Shown here piece by piece: positions 28,381 to 36,640 of a stretch of DNA of 64,000 nt. The DNA is from Erwinia sp. HDF1-3R (GTDB lineage: Bacteria; Pseudomonadota; Gammaproteobacteria; Enterobacterales; Enterobacteriaceae): contig NZ_CP155071.1 in NCBI RefSeq assembly GCF_039621855.1, positions 2,790,001 to 2,854,000 of the forward strand, read 5' to 3'. How positions within the stretch are numbered: position 1 is the stretch's first letter; each line of letters starts with the position of its first letter. The position numbers and the translations under genes were made by a program. A model generated the notes under the pieces. The model saw only the letters and a program-made list of their open reading frames with translations, was not told the DNA's origin and made no database searches.

Positions 28381-28408
28381 AGCCTGAGCGAAAGCTCAGG
28401 CTTTTTTG
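28381..28408 (+). terminator. Terminator of the second tRNA-Ser gene
   Basis: Same GAAA-loop hairpin and T-run as after the first copy. It ends 18 bp before the convergent phoH stop codon. Confidence 0.93.
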
Positions 28409-28426
28409 TTGTCTGCTTATAGCCGT

Positions 28427-29215
28427 TTAGCCGTAGGCCACCAGCGTACGCTGGCACAGCTGCGAGCGCACGCAATCCTCTTTACCAAAACGTATCACGC
28501 CAATCATCTCGTCCTCCACAAAGCGGGACAGCGCATCGCTCAGGCCAGACTGCACATGGGACGGCAAATCACACTGGGTAATATCGCCGTTGACGATGAC
28601 GGTCACGTTTTCCCCGAGGCGCGTCAGGAACATTTTCATTTGGGCGGCGGTGACGTTCTGCGCCTCATCGAGGATCACCACGGCATTTTCAAAGGTGCGT
28701 CCGCGCATATAGGCAAAGGGGGCTATCTCCACCTTGCCGATTTCGGGCCGCAGGCAATACTGCATAAAGGAAGAACCGAGACGTTTAACCAGAACGTCAT
28801 AGACGGGCCGGAAGTAAGGGGCGAATTTCTCAGCAATGTCACCCGGCAGGAAACCCAAATCTTCATCTGCCTGCAACACCGGTCGCGTAACGATAATCCT
28901 GTCTACATCCTTGTGGATCAGGGCCTCTGCCGCTTTGGCGGCGCTTATCCAGGTTTTACCGCAGCCCGCTTCGCCGGTGGCGAAGATCAGCTGCTTGCTT
29001 TCTATGGCTTTAAGATAGTGCGCCTGAGCCTCATTTCGGGCTTCAATCGGCGAATGGTCGCGGGTATCTCGCGCCATGCCAATTGCGTCCAGCCCACCCA
29101 TTTGCACCAGCGAGGTGACCGACTCTTCCTCGCGCTGACGGTGACTGCGCGAATCGCTACGCAGTACGCGTTTAGCTTCACGGCGCGCTTTGATCACTGC
29201 TTTCTGTCTTCCCAT
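28427..29215 (-). CDS. phoH: PhoH, phosphate-starvation-inducible ATPase
   Basis: The product is 262 residues. Walker A 'GEAGCGKT' is at 81-88 and Walker B 'VVILDEAQ' at 179-186, with 'TRPVLQADEDLGFLPG' between, diagnostic of PhoH. It is a cytoplasmic P-loop ATPase related to the N-terminal half of RecD-like helicases, and in E. coli belongs to the PhoB regulon. I do not see a clear pho box upstream here. It lies beside efeB as in E. coli. The short form lacks the extra N-terminal residues annotated in some E. coli entries. Confidence 0.94.
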   Translation of the reverse strand: MGRQKAVIKARREAKRVLRSDSRSHRQREEESVTSLVQMGGLDAIGMARDTRDHSPIEARNEAQAHYLKAIESKQLIFATGEAGCGKTWISAAKAAEALIHKDVDRIIVTRPVLQADEDLGFLPGDIAEKFAPYFRPVYDVLVKRLGSSFMQYCLRPEIGKVEIAPFAYMRGRTFENAVVILDEAQNVTAAQMKMFLTRLGENVTVIVNGDITQCDLPSHVQSGLSDALSRFVEDEMIGVIRFGKEDCVRSQLCQRTLVAYG

Positions 29216-29665
29216 AGTGGCACCTTACAGTTGGTTTCATCTCCCGCATCAGAATGTCAGATGCGATTACGTGAACGCTTTAGAGGTTTTAGTGGCTTCC
29301 TTGTAAGCCTTGAAAGGCCGCTGGATATGATGCAAAGCAGAGCATGCGCTAAGCCGGACATCGTTGTGGAGCGAAGACGGCACGTTGGCCTTTGATGCGT
29401 GAATGAGAAGAGGATAGATCGTTGAGGTTGAACCACCTTCGCAGGGGAAAGCGATAACGGTATGGCTGTGACGCTTGTATCGGTGACAGGACTTTACCAT
29501 TCGCGATCTCCGTGATGATTCAGACAACACCCTTGTGTACCGCTTAATTAAGGTGCAACAGATCACGGACGGATTCAACATCTTTTTTAACAACTAATGC
29601 AACAATCATTATCATTGTGAGGAAAAGAGACCACCCGCCGGATACGCTGGCAGGTGGCAAAGGCG
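29216..29665. other. Intergenic region between efeB and phoH
   Basis: No supported gene lies in these 450 bases. A 108-codon minus-strand frame at 29267-29593 has an implausible composition (Ser/Lys/His/Cys-rich, no recognisable fold) and no clear ribosome site. The region should hold the phoH promoter and a Fur-like site (29601-29619). An imperfect GC-rich stem near 29631-29660 may end the efe transcript. Confidence 0.45.
29601..29619. promoter_or_regulatory. Possible Fur-box-like site upstream of phoH
   Basis: The core ATTATCATT matches the Fur consensus; by my count 14 of 19 positions agree over the full box. It lies 386 bp from the phoH start and 47 bp past the efeB stop, which is far from ideal for phoH control. 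Confidence 0.35.
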
Positions 29666-30952
29666 TCAGGTGCTCAGTAATCCCTGCCCCAGGTAGTGCT
29701 GGCGGTCCTCCACGCCCGGCAGAACAAAGAAGTATCCCCCGCCCGCGGGCTTAATATATTCCTCCAGCGCTTCGCCGTTAAGCCGGTTCTGTACGGTGAG
29801 AAAGCCTTTCTCCAGATCGTGTTGATAGCAGACGAACAGCAGCCCCATCTCCAGCTGACCGGCCAGCGAAACGCCCAGCGAATAGCTGTAACCCCGTCGC
29901 AGCATCAGGCTGCTTTGCGTGGCAGGCGTGCGGGGATTGGCAAGACGAATATGCGCATCCAGCGGGGTGATATTCCCCTCCGGATCGCTGGCATAATCCG
30001 GCACGTCGCGCTCATGCTGCATGCCGAGCGGCGCGCCACTGTGCTTAACCCGGCCAAAAATCGTCTCCTGCTCGCGCAGCGGGGTGCGATCCCAGAACTC
30101 AACGTGAAAGGGGATAATGCGGGCAACCTGATAGCTGCCGCCCACTGCCCACGCTGGCTCGCCCTGCTCTTTTGTCACCCACACCACAGAATCCATCAGA
30201 CCTGAATCTGCCGTATCCGGGTTGGCGGTGCCATCTTTAAAGCCAAGCAGGTTGACTGGCGTCTCTTTCCCCCTGCTACGCGCAGCATGATCGGAGATAA
30301 AGCCTTCCCGACGCCAGCGAACGCTGAGCAGATCCGGTGAGTGTTTGATAATATCCCGCAGCGCATGAATAACCGTGTCATTGGTATTCGCACAGATTTG
30401 CAGCAGCAGATCACCATGACACAAACTGGCATCAAGCGCGTCGTTTGGAAAACGCGTCATCGGCTGGAGCTTAAGCGGCTTATGCGCCTGCAGGCCATAG
30501 CGCTCATCAAACAGCGAATGCCCAACCGATACGGTGATAGTCAGGTTATCCGGATAGATGCGATCGCCGAGAATACCCGAATCCAGCGGCGGCAGACGTG
30601 GATTGGTCACCTGGGGTGCCTCACCTCCCTGCGTTAAGAAAGCGATGCGGTCCGTCAGCAGCCTGAACAGGCGAGTCAGATCGTCCCTGTCGCCTGCCAG
30701 TACGTCAAAGGCGACCAGCATCATCGACGCCTGCTGGGGGGTAACCACGCCTGCCTGATGCGGACCGAAAAAAGGCTGCGCCTCCAGCCGGACATTGGGC
30801 GACAGCGCGCCCGGCGAAAATGATTTTTCCCCGGAAGCGCCCTGTACCGGGCAGCCGCCCCCCACCGCAAACGCGCCGCCGAGCAGCCCCATTCCTTTCA
30901 GTAAACGACGACGCGACGGCAGCGCCGCGTCGTCAACAGGTTTGCTTGCCAT
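29666..30952 (-). CDS. efeB: EfeB, Tat-exported haem peroxidase / deferrochelatase
   Basis: The product is 428 residues. A twin-arginine signal 'SRRRLLKG' (13-20) is followed by a hydrophobic stretch. The DyP-type peroxidase fold shows the family motif GFKDG at 237-241, with the distal-side Asp240. In the EfeUOB system it works in the periplasm, where it is thought to oxidise Fe2+ or release iron from haem. It is the third gene of efeUOB: the start lies six bases past the efeO stop, so translation is probably coupled. Expression should follow the Fur box ahead of efeU. Confidence 0.95.
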   Translation of the reverse strand: MASKPVDDAALPSRRRLLKGMGLLGGAFAVGGGCPVQGASGEKSFSPGALSPNVRLEAQPFFGPHQAGVVTPQQASMMLVAFDVLAGDRDDLTRLFRLLTDRIAFLTQGGEAPQVTNPRLPPLDSGILGDRIYPDNLTITVSVGHSLFDERYGLQAHKPLKLQPMTRFPNDALDASLCHGDLLLQICANTNDTVIHALRDIIKHSPDLLSVRWRREGFISDHAARSRGKETPVNLLGFKDGTANPDTADSGLMDSVVWVTKEQGEPAWAVGGSYQVARIIPFHVEFWDRTPLREQETIFGRVKHSGAPLGMQHERDVPDYASDPEGNITPLDAHIRLANPRTPATQSSLMLRRGYSYSLGVSLAGQLEMGLLFVCYQHDLEKGFLTVQNRLNGEALEEYIKPAGGGYFFVLPGVEDRQHYLGQGLLST

Positions 30953-30958
30953 TGCGGA

Positions 30959-32080
30959 TTAATCCAGACCCAGCGTACCACGCAGCTTCGACAGGTCTTC
31001 CGCCAGCGTGGTGATGGGGCCTTTCATGGCGTTACGGTCAGCGGTGGTGAGCTTATCGTAACTCTCATAGCCATCTTTGGTGCGGTACTTAACGAGTATC
31101 GCATCCACTTTGCTGAAGTTAGCATCAACCTTTGTCAGCAGAGCCGGATCGGCTTTTTCCAGCGCAGGTCGCAGGAGGTTAACGATTTTCTGAGCGCCAT
31201 CGACGTTCGCCTGGAAGTCCCACAGGTCGGTGCGGCTGTAGCGATCTTCTTCACCGGAGATTTTGCTGGATGCCACTTCTTCAATCAGACCCGCCGCACC
31301 GCCCACCACTTTGCTCGGTGGGAAAGCCAGTTCATCCACGCGTTTTTGAAGGTCTAGCGTATCGTTATAGAGCTGGTCAGCATAGGTATCCATGCCTTTG
31401 GTGCTGTTGTCGCCGAAAAGCGCCTTCTCCAGACGGTGGAAGCCGGTAAATTTAGGGTCTGCTGCTTTTTTCTCGTAATCGTCTTCGCGGGCGTCAATTC
31501 TGCCATCCAGATCGGAGAACAGCTCTGCAATGGGTTCGATGCGCTCATAGTGGCGACGGGTTGGCGCATAGAGCGCCTTCGCTTTCGCCACATCTCCAGC
31601 TTTTACCGCATCGGTAAACGCTTTAGTGCCGGTCACCAGCTCGGCGATCTCACGGGTGACATAGGCTTTATAAGAGGCAATCGGCCCGACAAGCTGCATC
31701 ACATCCGGCTTACCGTCCGAGGGCTTACTGCCCTTCACAATCAGCTTGCCTTTGGCATTGCTCAGCAGGCCGCAGGTCATATCATATTCACCTGCTTCAA
31801 GGTTGGCGGTGAGCTTTTGCGTAAAGCCAGGTGCGATGTTCTCGCGCTCTTCGACCACCATTACCCCTTTGAGGATCTCCCACTCCAGTCCTTTCTGGCT
31901 GTGGTTCTGAATAATGAACTGGGTCTTACCAGCGTTAACGGTGACGGTCATCGGATCGCACTGTTTGTCGTTAACGGTGATGTGAACCTGAGGAATATCT
32001 GCGGCCATCGTCGCACTGGACGCAGAGATCAGGCTAAGGAGCGCAGCGCTCAGCGCATGTTGGCGAATACGGAGTGTCAT
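30959..32080 (-). CDS. efeO: EfeO, periplasmic iron-binding protein
   Basis: The product is 373 residues (E. coli 375), with a Sec signal peptide (hydrophobic '[13 protein letters not shown]', cleavage near 'TMAA-DI'). An N-terminal cupredoxin domain (about 28-125) has Cys residues in '[11 protein letters not shown]' and 'DMTCGLLS'. A C-terminal M75 imelysin-like domain (about 140-373) contains '[19 protein letters not shown]'. It captures iron or copper and presents it to the permease EfeU. The start at 32080 follows from homology and an AGGGA ribosome site; 45 upstream in-frame codons are not convincing. It lies 53 bp after efeU. Confidence 0.95.
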   Translation of the reverse strand: MTLRIRQHALSAALLSLISASSATMAADIPQVHITVNDKQCDPMTVTVNAGKTQFIIQNHSQKGLEWEILKGVMVVEERENIAPGFTQKLTANLEAGEYDMTCGLLSNAKGKLIVKGSKPSDGKPDVMQLVGPIASYKAYVTREIAELVTGTKAFTDAVKAGDVAKAKALYAPTRRHYERIEPIAELFSDLDGRIDAREDDYEKKAADPKFTGFHRLEKALFGDNSTKGMDTYADQLYNDTLDLQKRVDELAFPPSKVVGGAAGLIEEVASSKISGEEDRYSRTDLWDFQANVDGAQKIVNLLRPALEKADPALLTKVDANFSKVDAILVKYRTKDGYESYDKLTTADRNAMKGPITTLAEDLSKLRGTLGLD

Positions 32081-32133
32081 AGTCAATCCCTGTAAAAAGT
32101 GAAGGTGCCCGTGATACGGGCCAGAAAAAAAAT

Positions 32134-32967
32134 CTATCGGGCTGTACGTAATGTTTCGGCCTGCGTACGCACTGGCATAAAGAACAGCAGCAGCGCAGGC
32201 AGGAGATAAATCCACCAGACCGCCACTTCACTGACGCTGGGAGATTCCTGATAGCCAAAGACGCCTTCAAGCAGCGTACCGATGAGGCTGCTGGTAGAAA
32301 GCTGGTTGCTCATGTTGAATGCAATATCCTGGAAATGATCCCACAGGCCCGCTTCATGGAAAGCGCGAATAGCTCCTGCCGCCAGCCCGGCGGCCACGAA
32401 CAGAATAAACAGGCTGGTCCATTTGAAGAAAGCGCCCAGGTTGAGGCGTACTCCGCCCCAGTAGATGAGCATTCCCAGCACAACGGCGGTCGCCAGGCCC
32501 AGCATGGCCCCCAGCGGCGGAGCGATGCCGACATCCTGCTGGAAAGCTGCCAGCAGGAAGAAGACCGATTCCAGGCCTTCGCGGGCGACTGCGAGGAAGA
32601 CCATAAATATCAGTGCCCAGCCGCTGCTGTTTCCTTTTTGCAGCGCGTTATCCACCGCCTGTTCCAGTTCGGCTTTTACATTGCGGGAGACTTTACGCAT
32701 CCAGAATACCATCCATGTGAGGACGAAGACGGCGATGACCGCCACGATGCCTTCAAACATTTCCTGCTGTTTTTGCGGGAATTCACCGGTGGTTTCGTTG
32801 ATAAAGTAGCCTACGCCCAGGCAGAGCGCAGCGGCAACAAACACCCCGGCCCACATGGCACCAAACCATTGACTTCTTTGAGTACGCTTCAGGTAGCTGG
32901 CGATAAGGCTGACAATGAGCGCGGCTTCAAGTCCTTCACGTAACATGATCAGAAAGGGTACAAACAT
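32134..32967 (-). CDS. efeU: EfeU, inner-membrane ferrous iron permease
   Basis: The product is 277 residues (E. coli 276), homologous to yeast Ftr1. The two REGLE-type iron-binding motifs are intact ('[11 protein letters not shown]' near residue 10 and '[12 protein letters not shown]' near 120) in a seven-helix membrane protein. It imports Fe2+/Fe3+ at the inner membrane. The start at 32967 is supported by GAGGG eight bases upstream. The frame stays open for 190 more codons into the 45-bp repeats, but that is repeat sequence, not protein. E. coli K-12 carries a frameshift in this gene; here it is intact, so the system should work. Confidence 0.96.
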   Translation of the reverse strand: MFVPFLIMLREGLEAALIVSLIASYLKRTQRSQWFGAMWAGVFVAAALCLGVGYFINETTGEFPQKQQEMFEGIVAVIAVFVLTWMVFWMRKVSRNVKAELEQAVDNALQKGNSSGWALIFMVFLAVAREGLESVFFLLAAFQQDVGIAPPLGAMLGLATAVVLGMLIYWGGVRLNLGAFFKWTSLFILFVAAGLAAGAIRAFHEAGLWDHFQDIAFNMSNQLSTSSLIGTLLEGVFGYQESPSVSEVAVWWIYLLPALLLFFMPVRTQAETLRTAR

Positions 32968-33027
32968 GCAAACGCCCTCAGGTGCGAAAAATAAATTCAG
33001 TTCCAGTAAAGAAACGTAAATCGAAAC

Positions 33028-33046
33028 GATACCGATTATCATTATC
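33028..33046 (-). promoter_or_regulatory. Fur box upstream of efeUOB
   Basis: GATACCGATTATCATTATC agrees with the 19-bp Fur consensus at 17 positions. It lies 61 bp before the efeU start, so iron repression of the whole operon is expected. Confidence 0.88.
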
Positions 33047-33180
33047 GTGCAAGAAAAAACAAGAGGCCGTCCGGCTATTTTCACGTTTTGCCTGGAAGCA
33101 TTGAGTACCAGTGGGTGATATCTCTTATGGCAGTCAGTGAATTTTTCGGATAGTTGTTGTCGGGGTACGATGCCTGACGA

Positions 33181-33450
33181 GCCGGTGGATAGTCCCAGCG
33201 GGTGCCGGGCTGCACTATCTGCTGTGTCGGTGGCTAATCCCAGCGGCTGCCGGGCTGCACTATTTGCTGTGCCGGTGGACAATCCCTGCGGGTGCCGGGC
33301 TGCACTATTTACTGTGCCGGTGGATAATCCCTGCGGGTGCCGGGCTGCACTATTTGCTGTGCCGGTGGATAATCCCTGCGGGTGCCGGGCTGCACTATTT
33401 GCTGTGCCGGTGGATAATCCCTGCGGGTGCCGGGCGTCCTCGCGCCAGGC
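33181..33450. repeat. 45-bp tandem repeat array (six units)
   Basis: Units begin at 33181, 33226, 33271, 33316, 33361 and 33406, each 45 bp and beginning with GCCGGTGG or a near variant. The last four are nearly identical and the first two have diverged, as expected if the array expanded at the core-proximal end. On the minus strand each unit reads ACCCGCAGGGATTATCCACC and then a GCAC...GTGC mini-stem. The minus-strand array directly follows a family-1 core. The period is divisible by three, so long frames stay open on both strands, but the repetition and lack of starts argue against protein. Confidence 0.9.
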
Positions 33451-33630
33451 TTTGCCTGGTGCCTTTGGCTCCGGCTCCAGGCCGGACGGCCCGGTCGCGA
33501 GCGGGCATCCCTGCCCGCCGCTCCCTGAGTGCAGCATCCCTGCTGCCCTCGCCTGGCCTTCCGTCTTCGCCGCAGCGCTGCGGAATGCCCGTCACCCGCA
33601 GGGATTATCCACCTCTCAGGCTTCTGGGCC
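33427..33630 (-). repeat. Family-1 structured core element
   Basis: Read on the minus strand, this is the same ~200-bp element as the four copies at 59.8-61.4 kb. It has a CCGCAGCGCTGCGG palindrome, hairpin GCAGCA-GGGA-TGCTGC (33531-33546), hairpin CGGGCA-GGGA-TGCCCG (33502-33517), and then a CCAGGC-AAA-GCCTGG stem followed by GCGAGGACGCCCGGC. The element is not coding. See the findings for the CsrA-site interpretation. Confidence 0.85.
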
Positions 33631-33640
33631 GCTTTGAGTA

Positions 33641-33835
33641 AACCGTTTATCTGTCCGCGGACTGCTAAGCTGCTTCCAGTAAAACCGTTTATCTGTCCGC
33701 GGGCTGCTGAGCTGCTTCCAGTAAAACCGTTTATCTGTCCGCGGGCTGCTGAGCTGCTTCCAGTAAAACCGTTTATCTGTCCGCGGGCTGCTGAGCTGCT
33801 CCGGTAAAACCGTTTATCTGTCCGCAGATTTCTGA
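33641..33835. repeat. 42-bp tandem repeat array (five units)
   Basis: The motif CCGTTTATCTGTCCGC recurs at spacings of 42, 42, 42 and 41 bp (around 33643, 33685, 33727, 33769 and 33810). Between copies lies GGGCTGCTGAGCTGCTTCCA with small changes. The reverse complement resembles the linker in front of each family-1 core at 60.3 and 60.8 kb (ACAAATGGGTTTTACCTGAA), where it is single-copy, so here that linker has been amplified. Confidence 0.88.
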
Positions 33836-34063
33836 GCCTATCCCCGTTAAGGTTTGCTCTCGGGCAGGATTCAGCTCACTTTTCGATTTAGTTTTTGGTG
33901 CCGCTATTTAGGTCATTTATCTGCACCACGAAAAAACCAGTCACAATAAACTGTGCACTCTCAGTCTTCTGATTTTCTTCATATCCCAACTATTTTGGTC
34001 ATTGCATATTTCCTGTACGCATTCATACCTGACGAAGAGTTTCCGGGAATCTCCGACACCGCC
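33836..34063. other. Unique spacer between the divergent repeat families
   Basis: These 228 bases are less GC-rich than the repeats and hold no gene. They separate the minus-oriented family-1 block from the plus-oriented family-2 block, so any promoters for outward transcription of the repeats should lie here. Confidence 0.4.
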
Positions 34064-36640
34064 CTTAACCGCAGCCAGCACAATGCAAAAAGAGCAGGCG
34101 GGTGGGGCCCGGTGACAGGCAATCCGCAGCGCTGAGCGTAGAGAGGAAGACCCGGATGGGCCAGCAGGGATGCTGGCACAAGGGCATGCCGGGACAGGGA
34201 TGTCACGTCATGCCCGGTCCGGAAAGTCGACGAGCGAAGCGAAGGAACCGCGCCACGCGCGGCGCGAGGACCGCCTGGCACCGGGCACCACCCGTTGGCG
34301 ACGGCACCAGACTTTAGCCAGCCCGGCACCATCCGCTGGCGACACCCCGGACCTTTGCCGTATCAGGCTCCATCCACATATGGCATTCAGGGCCATTACA
34401 GCATCAGACACAACCCGCAGGCGACAGCACTGAGCCTTTAGCGCACCGTGCGCAACCCCCAGGCTACGGCCCTGAAGCTTTGGCACGGAGGTTATCTTAT
34501 TTGCAGAGTTCTCTTTGCTTTAAACCTGCAAAAGAATCGACTGTAACGCCCGAAACCACCCTTAACCGCAGCCAGCACAATGCAAAAAGAGCAGACGGGT
34601 GGGGCCCGGTGACAGGCAATCCGCAGCGCTGAGTGGAGAGAGGGAGACCCGGATGGGCCAGCAGGGAGGCTGGCACAAGGGCATGCCGGGACAGGGATGT
34701 CCCGTCATACCCGGTCCGGAAAGTCGACGAGCGGAGCGAAGGAACCGCGCCACGCGCGGCGTGAGGACCGCCTGGCACCGGGCACCATCCGTTGGCGACG
34801 GCACCAAACGTTTAGCCAGCCGGGCCCCCATTGGCGATTGGCGAATGCAACAGGCCTTTAGCCAGCCGGGCCCCATCCGCTGGCGACACCCCGGATCTTT
34901 GCCGTATCAGGCTCCATCCACATATGGCATCCAGGGCCATACAGCATCAGGCACAACCCGCAGGCGACAGCACTGAGCCTTTAGCGCACCGTGCGCAACC
35001 CCCAGGCTACGGCCCTGAAGCTTTGGCACGGAGGTTATCTTATTTGCAGAGTTCTCTTTGCTTTAAACCTGCCAAAGAATCGCCTGTAACGCCCGAAACC
35101 GCCCTTACCCACAGCCAGTACAAAGCAAAAAGAGCAGACGGGTGGGGCCCGGTGACAGGCAATCCGCAGCGCTGAGCGTAGAGAGGAAGACCCGGATGGG
35201 CCAGCAGGGATGCTGGCACAAGGGCATGCCGGGACAGGGATGTCACGTCATGCCCGGTCCGAAAGGTCGACGAGCGAAGCGAAGGCACCGCGCCACGCGC
35301 GGCGTGAGGACCGCCAGGCACCGGGCCCCATCCGTTGGCGACAGCACCAGACTTTAGCCAGCCGGGCCCCCATTGGCGATTGGCGAATGCAACAGGCCTT
35401 TAGCCAGCCGGGCCCCATCCGCTGGCGACACCCCGGATCTTTGCCGTATCAGGCTCCATCCACATATGGCATCCAGGGCCATACAGCATCAGGCACAACC
35501 CGCAGGCGACAGCACTGAGCCTTTAGCGCACCGTGCGCAACCCCCAGGCTACGGCCCTGAAGCTTTGGCACGGAGGTTATCTTATTTGCAGAGTTCTCTT
35601 TGCTTTAAACCTGCAAAAGAATCGACTGTAACGCCCGAAACCACCCTTAACCGCAGCCAGCACAATGCAAAAAGAGCAGACGGGTGGGGCCCGGTGACAG
35701 GCAATCCGCAGCGCTGAGTGGAGAGAGGGAGACCCGGATGGGCCAGCAGGGAGGCTGGCACAAGGGCATGCCGGGACAGGGATGTCCCGTCATACCCGGT
35801 CCGGAAAGTCGACGAGCGGAGCAAAGGAACCGCGCAACGCGCGGCGTGAGGACCGCCTGGCACCGGGCACCATCCGTTGGCGACGGCACCAAACGTTTAG
35901 CCAGCCGGGCCCCCATTGGCGATTGGCGAATGCAACAGGCCTTTAGCCAGCCGGGCACCATCCGCTGGCGACACCCCGGATCTTTGCCGTATCAGGCTCC
36001 ATCCACATATGGCATCCAGGGCCATACAGCATCAGGCACAACCCGCAGGCGACAGCACTGAGCCTTTAGCGCACCGTGCGCAAACCCCAGGCTACGGCCC
36101 TGAGGCTTTGGCACGGAGGTTGTCTTATTTGCAGAGTTCTCTTTGCTTTAAACCTGCCAAAGAATCGCCTGTAACCCCGGAAAGCGCCCTTACCTACAGC
36201 CAGCACAAAGCAAAAAGAGCAGACGGGTGGGGCCCGGTGACAGGCAATCCGCAGCGCTGAGCGTAGAGAGGAAGACCCGGATGGGCCAGCAGGGATGCTG
36301 GCACAAGGGCATGCCGGGACAGGGATGTCCCGTCATGCCCGGTCCGGAAAGTCGACGAGCGGAGCGAAGGAACCGCGCCACGCGCGGCGTGAGGACCGCC
36401 TGGCACCGGGCACCATCCGTTGGCGACGGCACCAAACGTTTAGCCAGCCGGGCACCACCCGTAGGCGACGGCACCAGACTTTAGCCAGCCGGGCCCCCAT
36501 TGGCGATTGGCGACGGCACCAAACGTTTAGCCAGCCGGGCACCACCCGTAGGCGACGGCACCAGACTTTAGCCAGCCGGGCCCCCATTGGCGATTGGCGA
36601 CGGCACCAGGCACTTAGCGCACTACGCCCCCTCACTTAGT
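34064..36640 (+). repeat. Tandem array of five ~540-bp units (family-2 core plus subrepeats)
   Basis: Units run 34064-34560 (497 bp), 34561-35103 (543), 35104-35645 (542), 35646-36188 (543) and 36189-36640 (incomplete). Each has a linker (CAGCCAGCACAATGCAAAAA), a family-2 core of about 190 bp, several diverged ~42-bp subrepeats (ACCCGTAGGCGACGGCACC type), an AT-richer linker ending in TTGCTTTAAACCTGC, and then the next unit. Units 2 and 4 match each other best, as do 3 and 5, showing a second duplication with a 1085-bp period. The first unit lacks a ~46-bp subrepeat. Overlapping open frames exist on both strands but none looks like protein. Confidence 0.9.
36420..36625. repeat. ~87-bp dimeric subrepeats abutting putP
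   Basis: Within the last unit, a pair of ~40-46-bp subrepeats (ending GGCACCAAACG and GGCACCAGACT) is repeated with an 87-bp period (CAAACG at 36433 and 36520). The array ends about 10 bp before the putP stop codon, replacing the normal putP 3' region. Confidence 0.8.

Noticed and set aside
29267..29593. 108-residue protein between phoH and efeB
   Set aside because: No recognisable fold, odd composition, no ribosome site, and it would cover the regulatory region of phoH.
32968..33537. 190-codon N-terminal extension of EfeU
   Set aside because: The frame translates the 45-bp repeats and a family-1 core. EfeU homologues start at the Met encoded at 32967, which has a good ribosome site, and the Fur box lies within the supposed coding extension.
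33181..33835. CRISPR array
   Set aside because: The 45- and 42-bp arrays have no unique spacers between identical repeats; the whole period is repeated. No cas genes are nearby.
34102..36484. Family of 70-125-residue hypothetical proteins in both strands of the 540-bp repeats
   Set aside because: Frames overlap on both strands, follow repeat boundaries, lack ribosome sites and known folds, and are explained by GC-rich repeats with few stops.
33427..36640. Insertion sequence or transposon
   Set aside because: No transposase frame, no terminal inverted repeats bounding a single unit, and no target-site duplication that I can see. The mosaic is tandem and modular instead.
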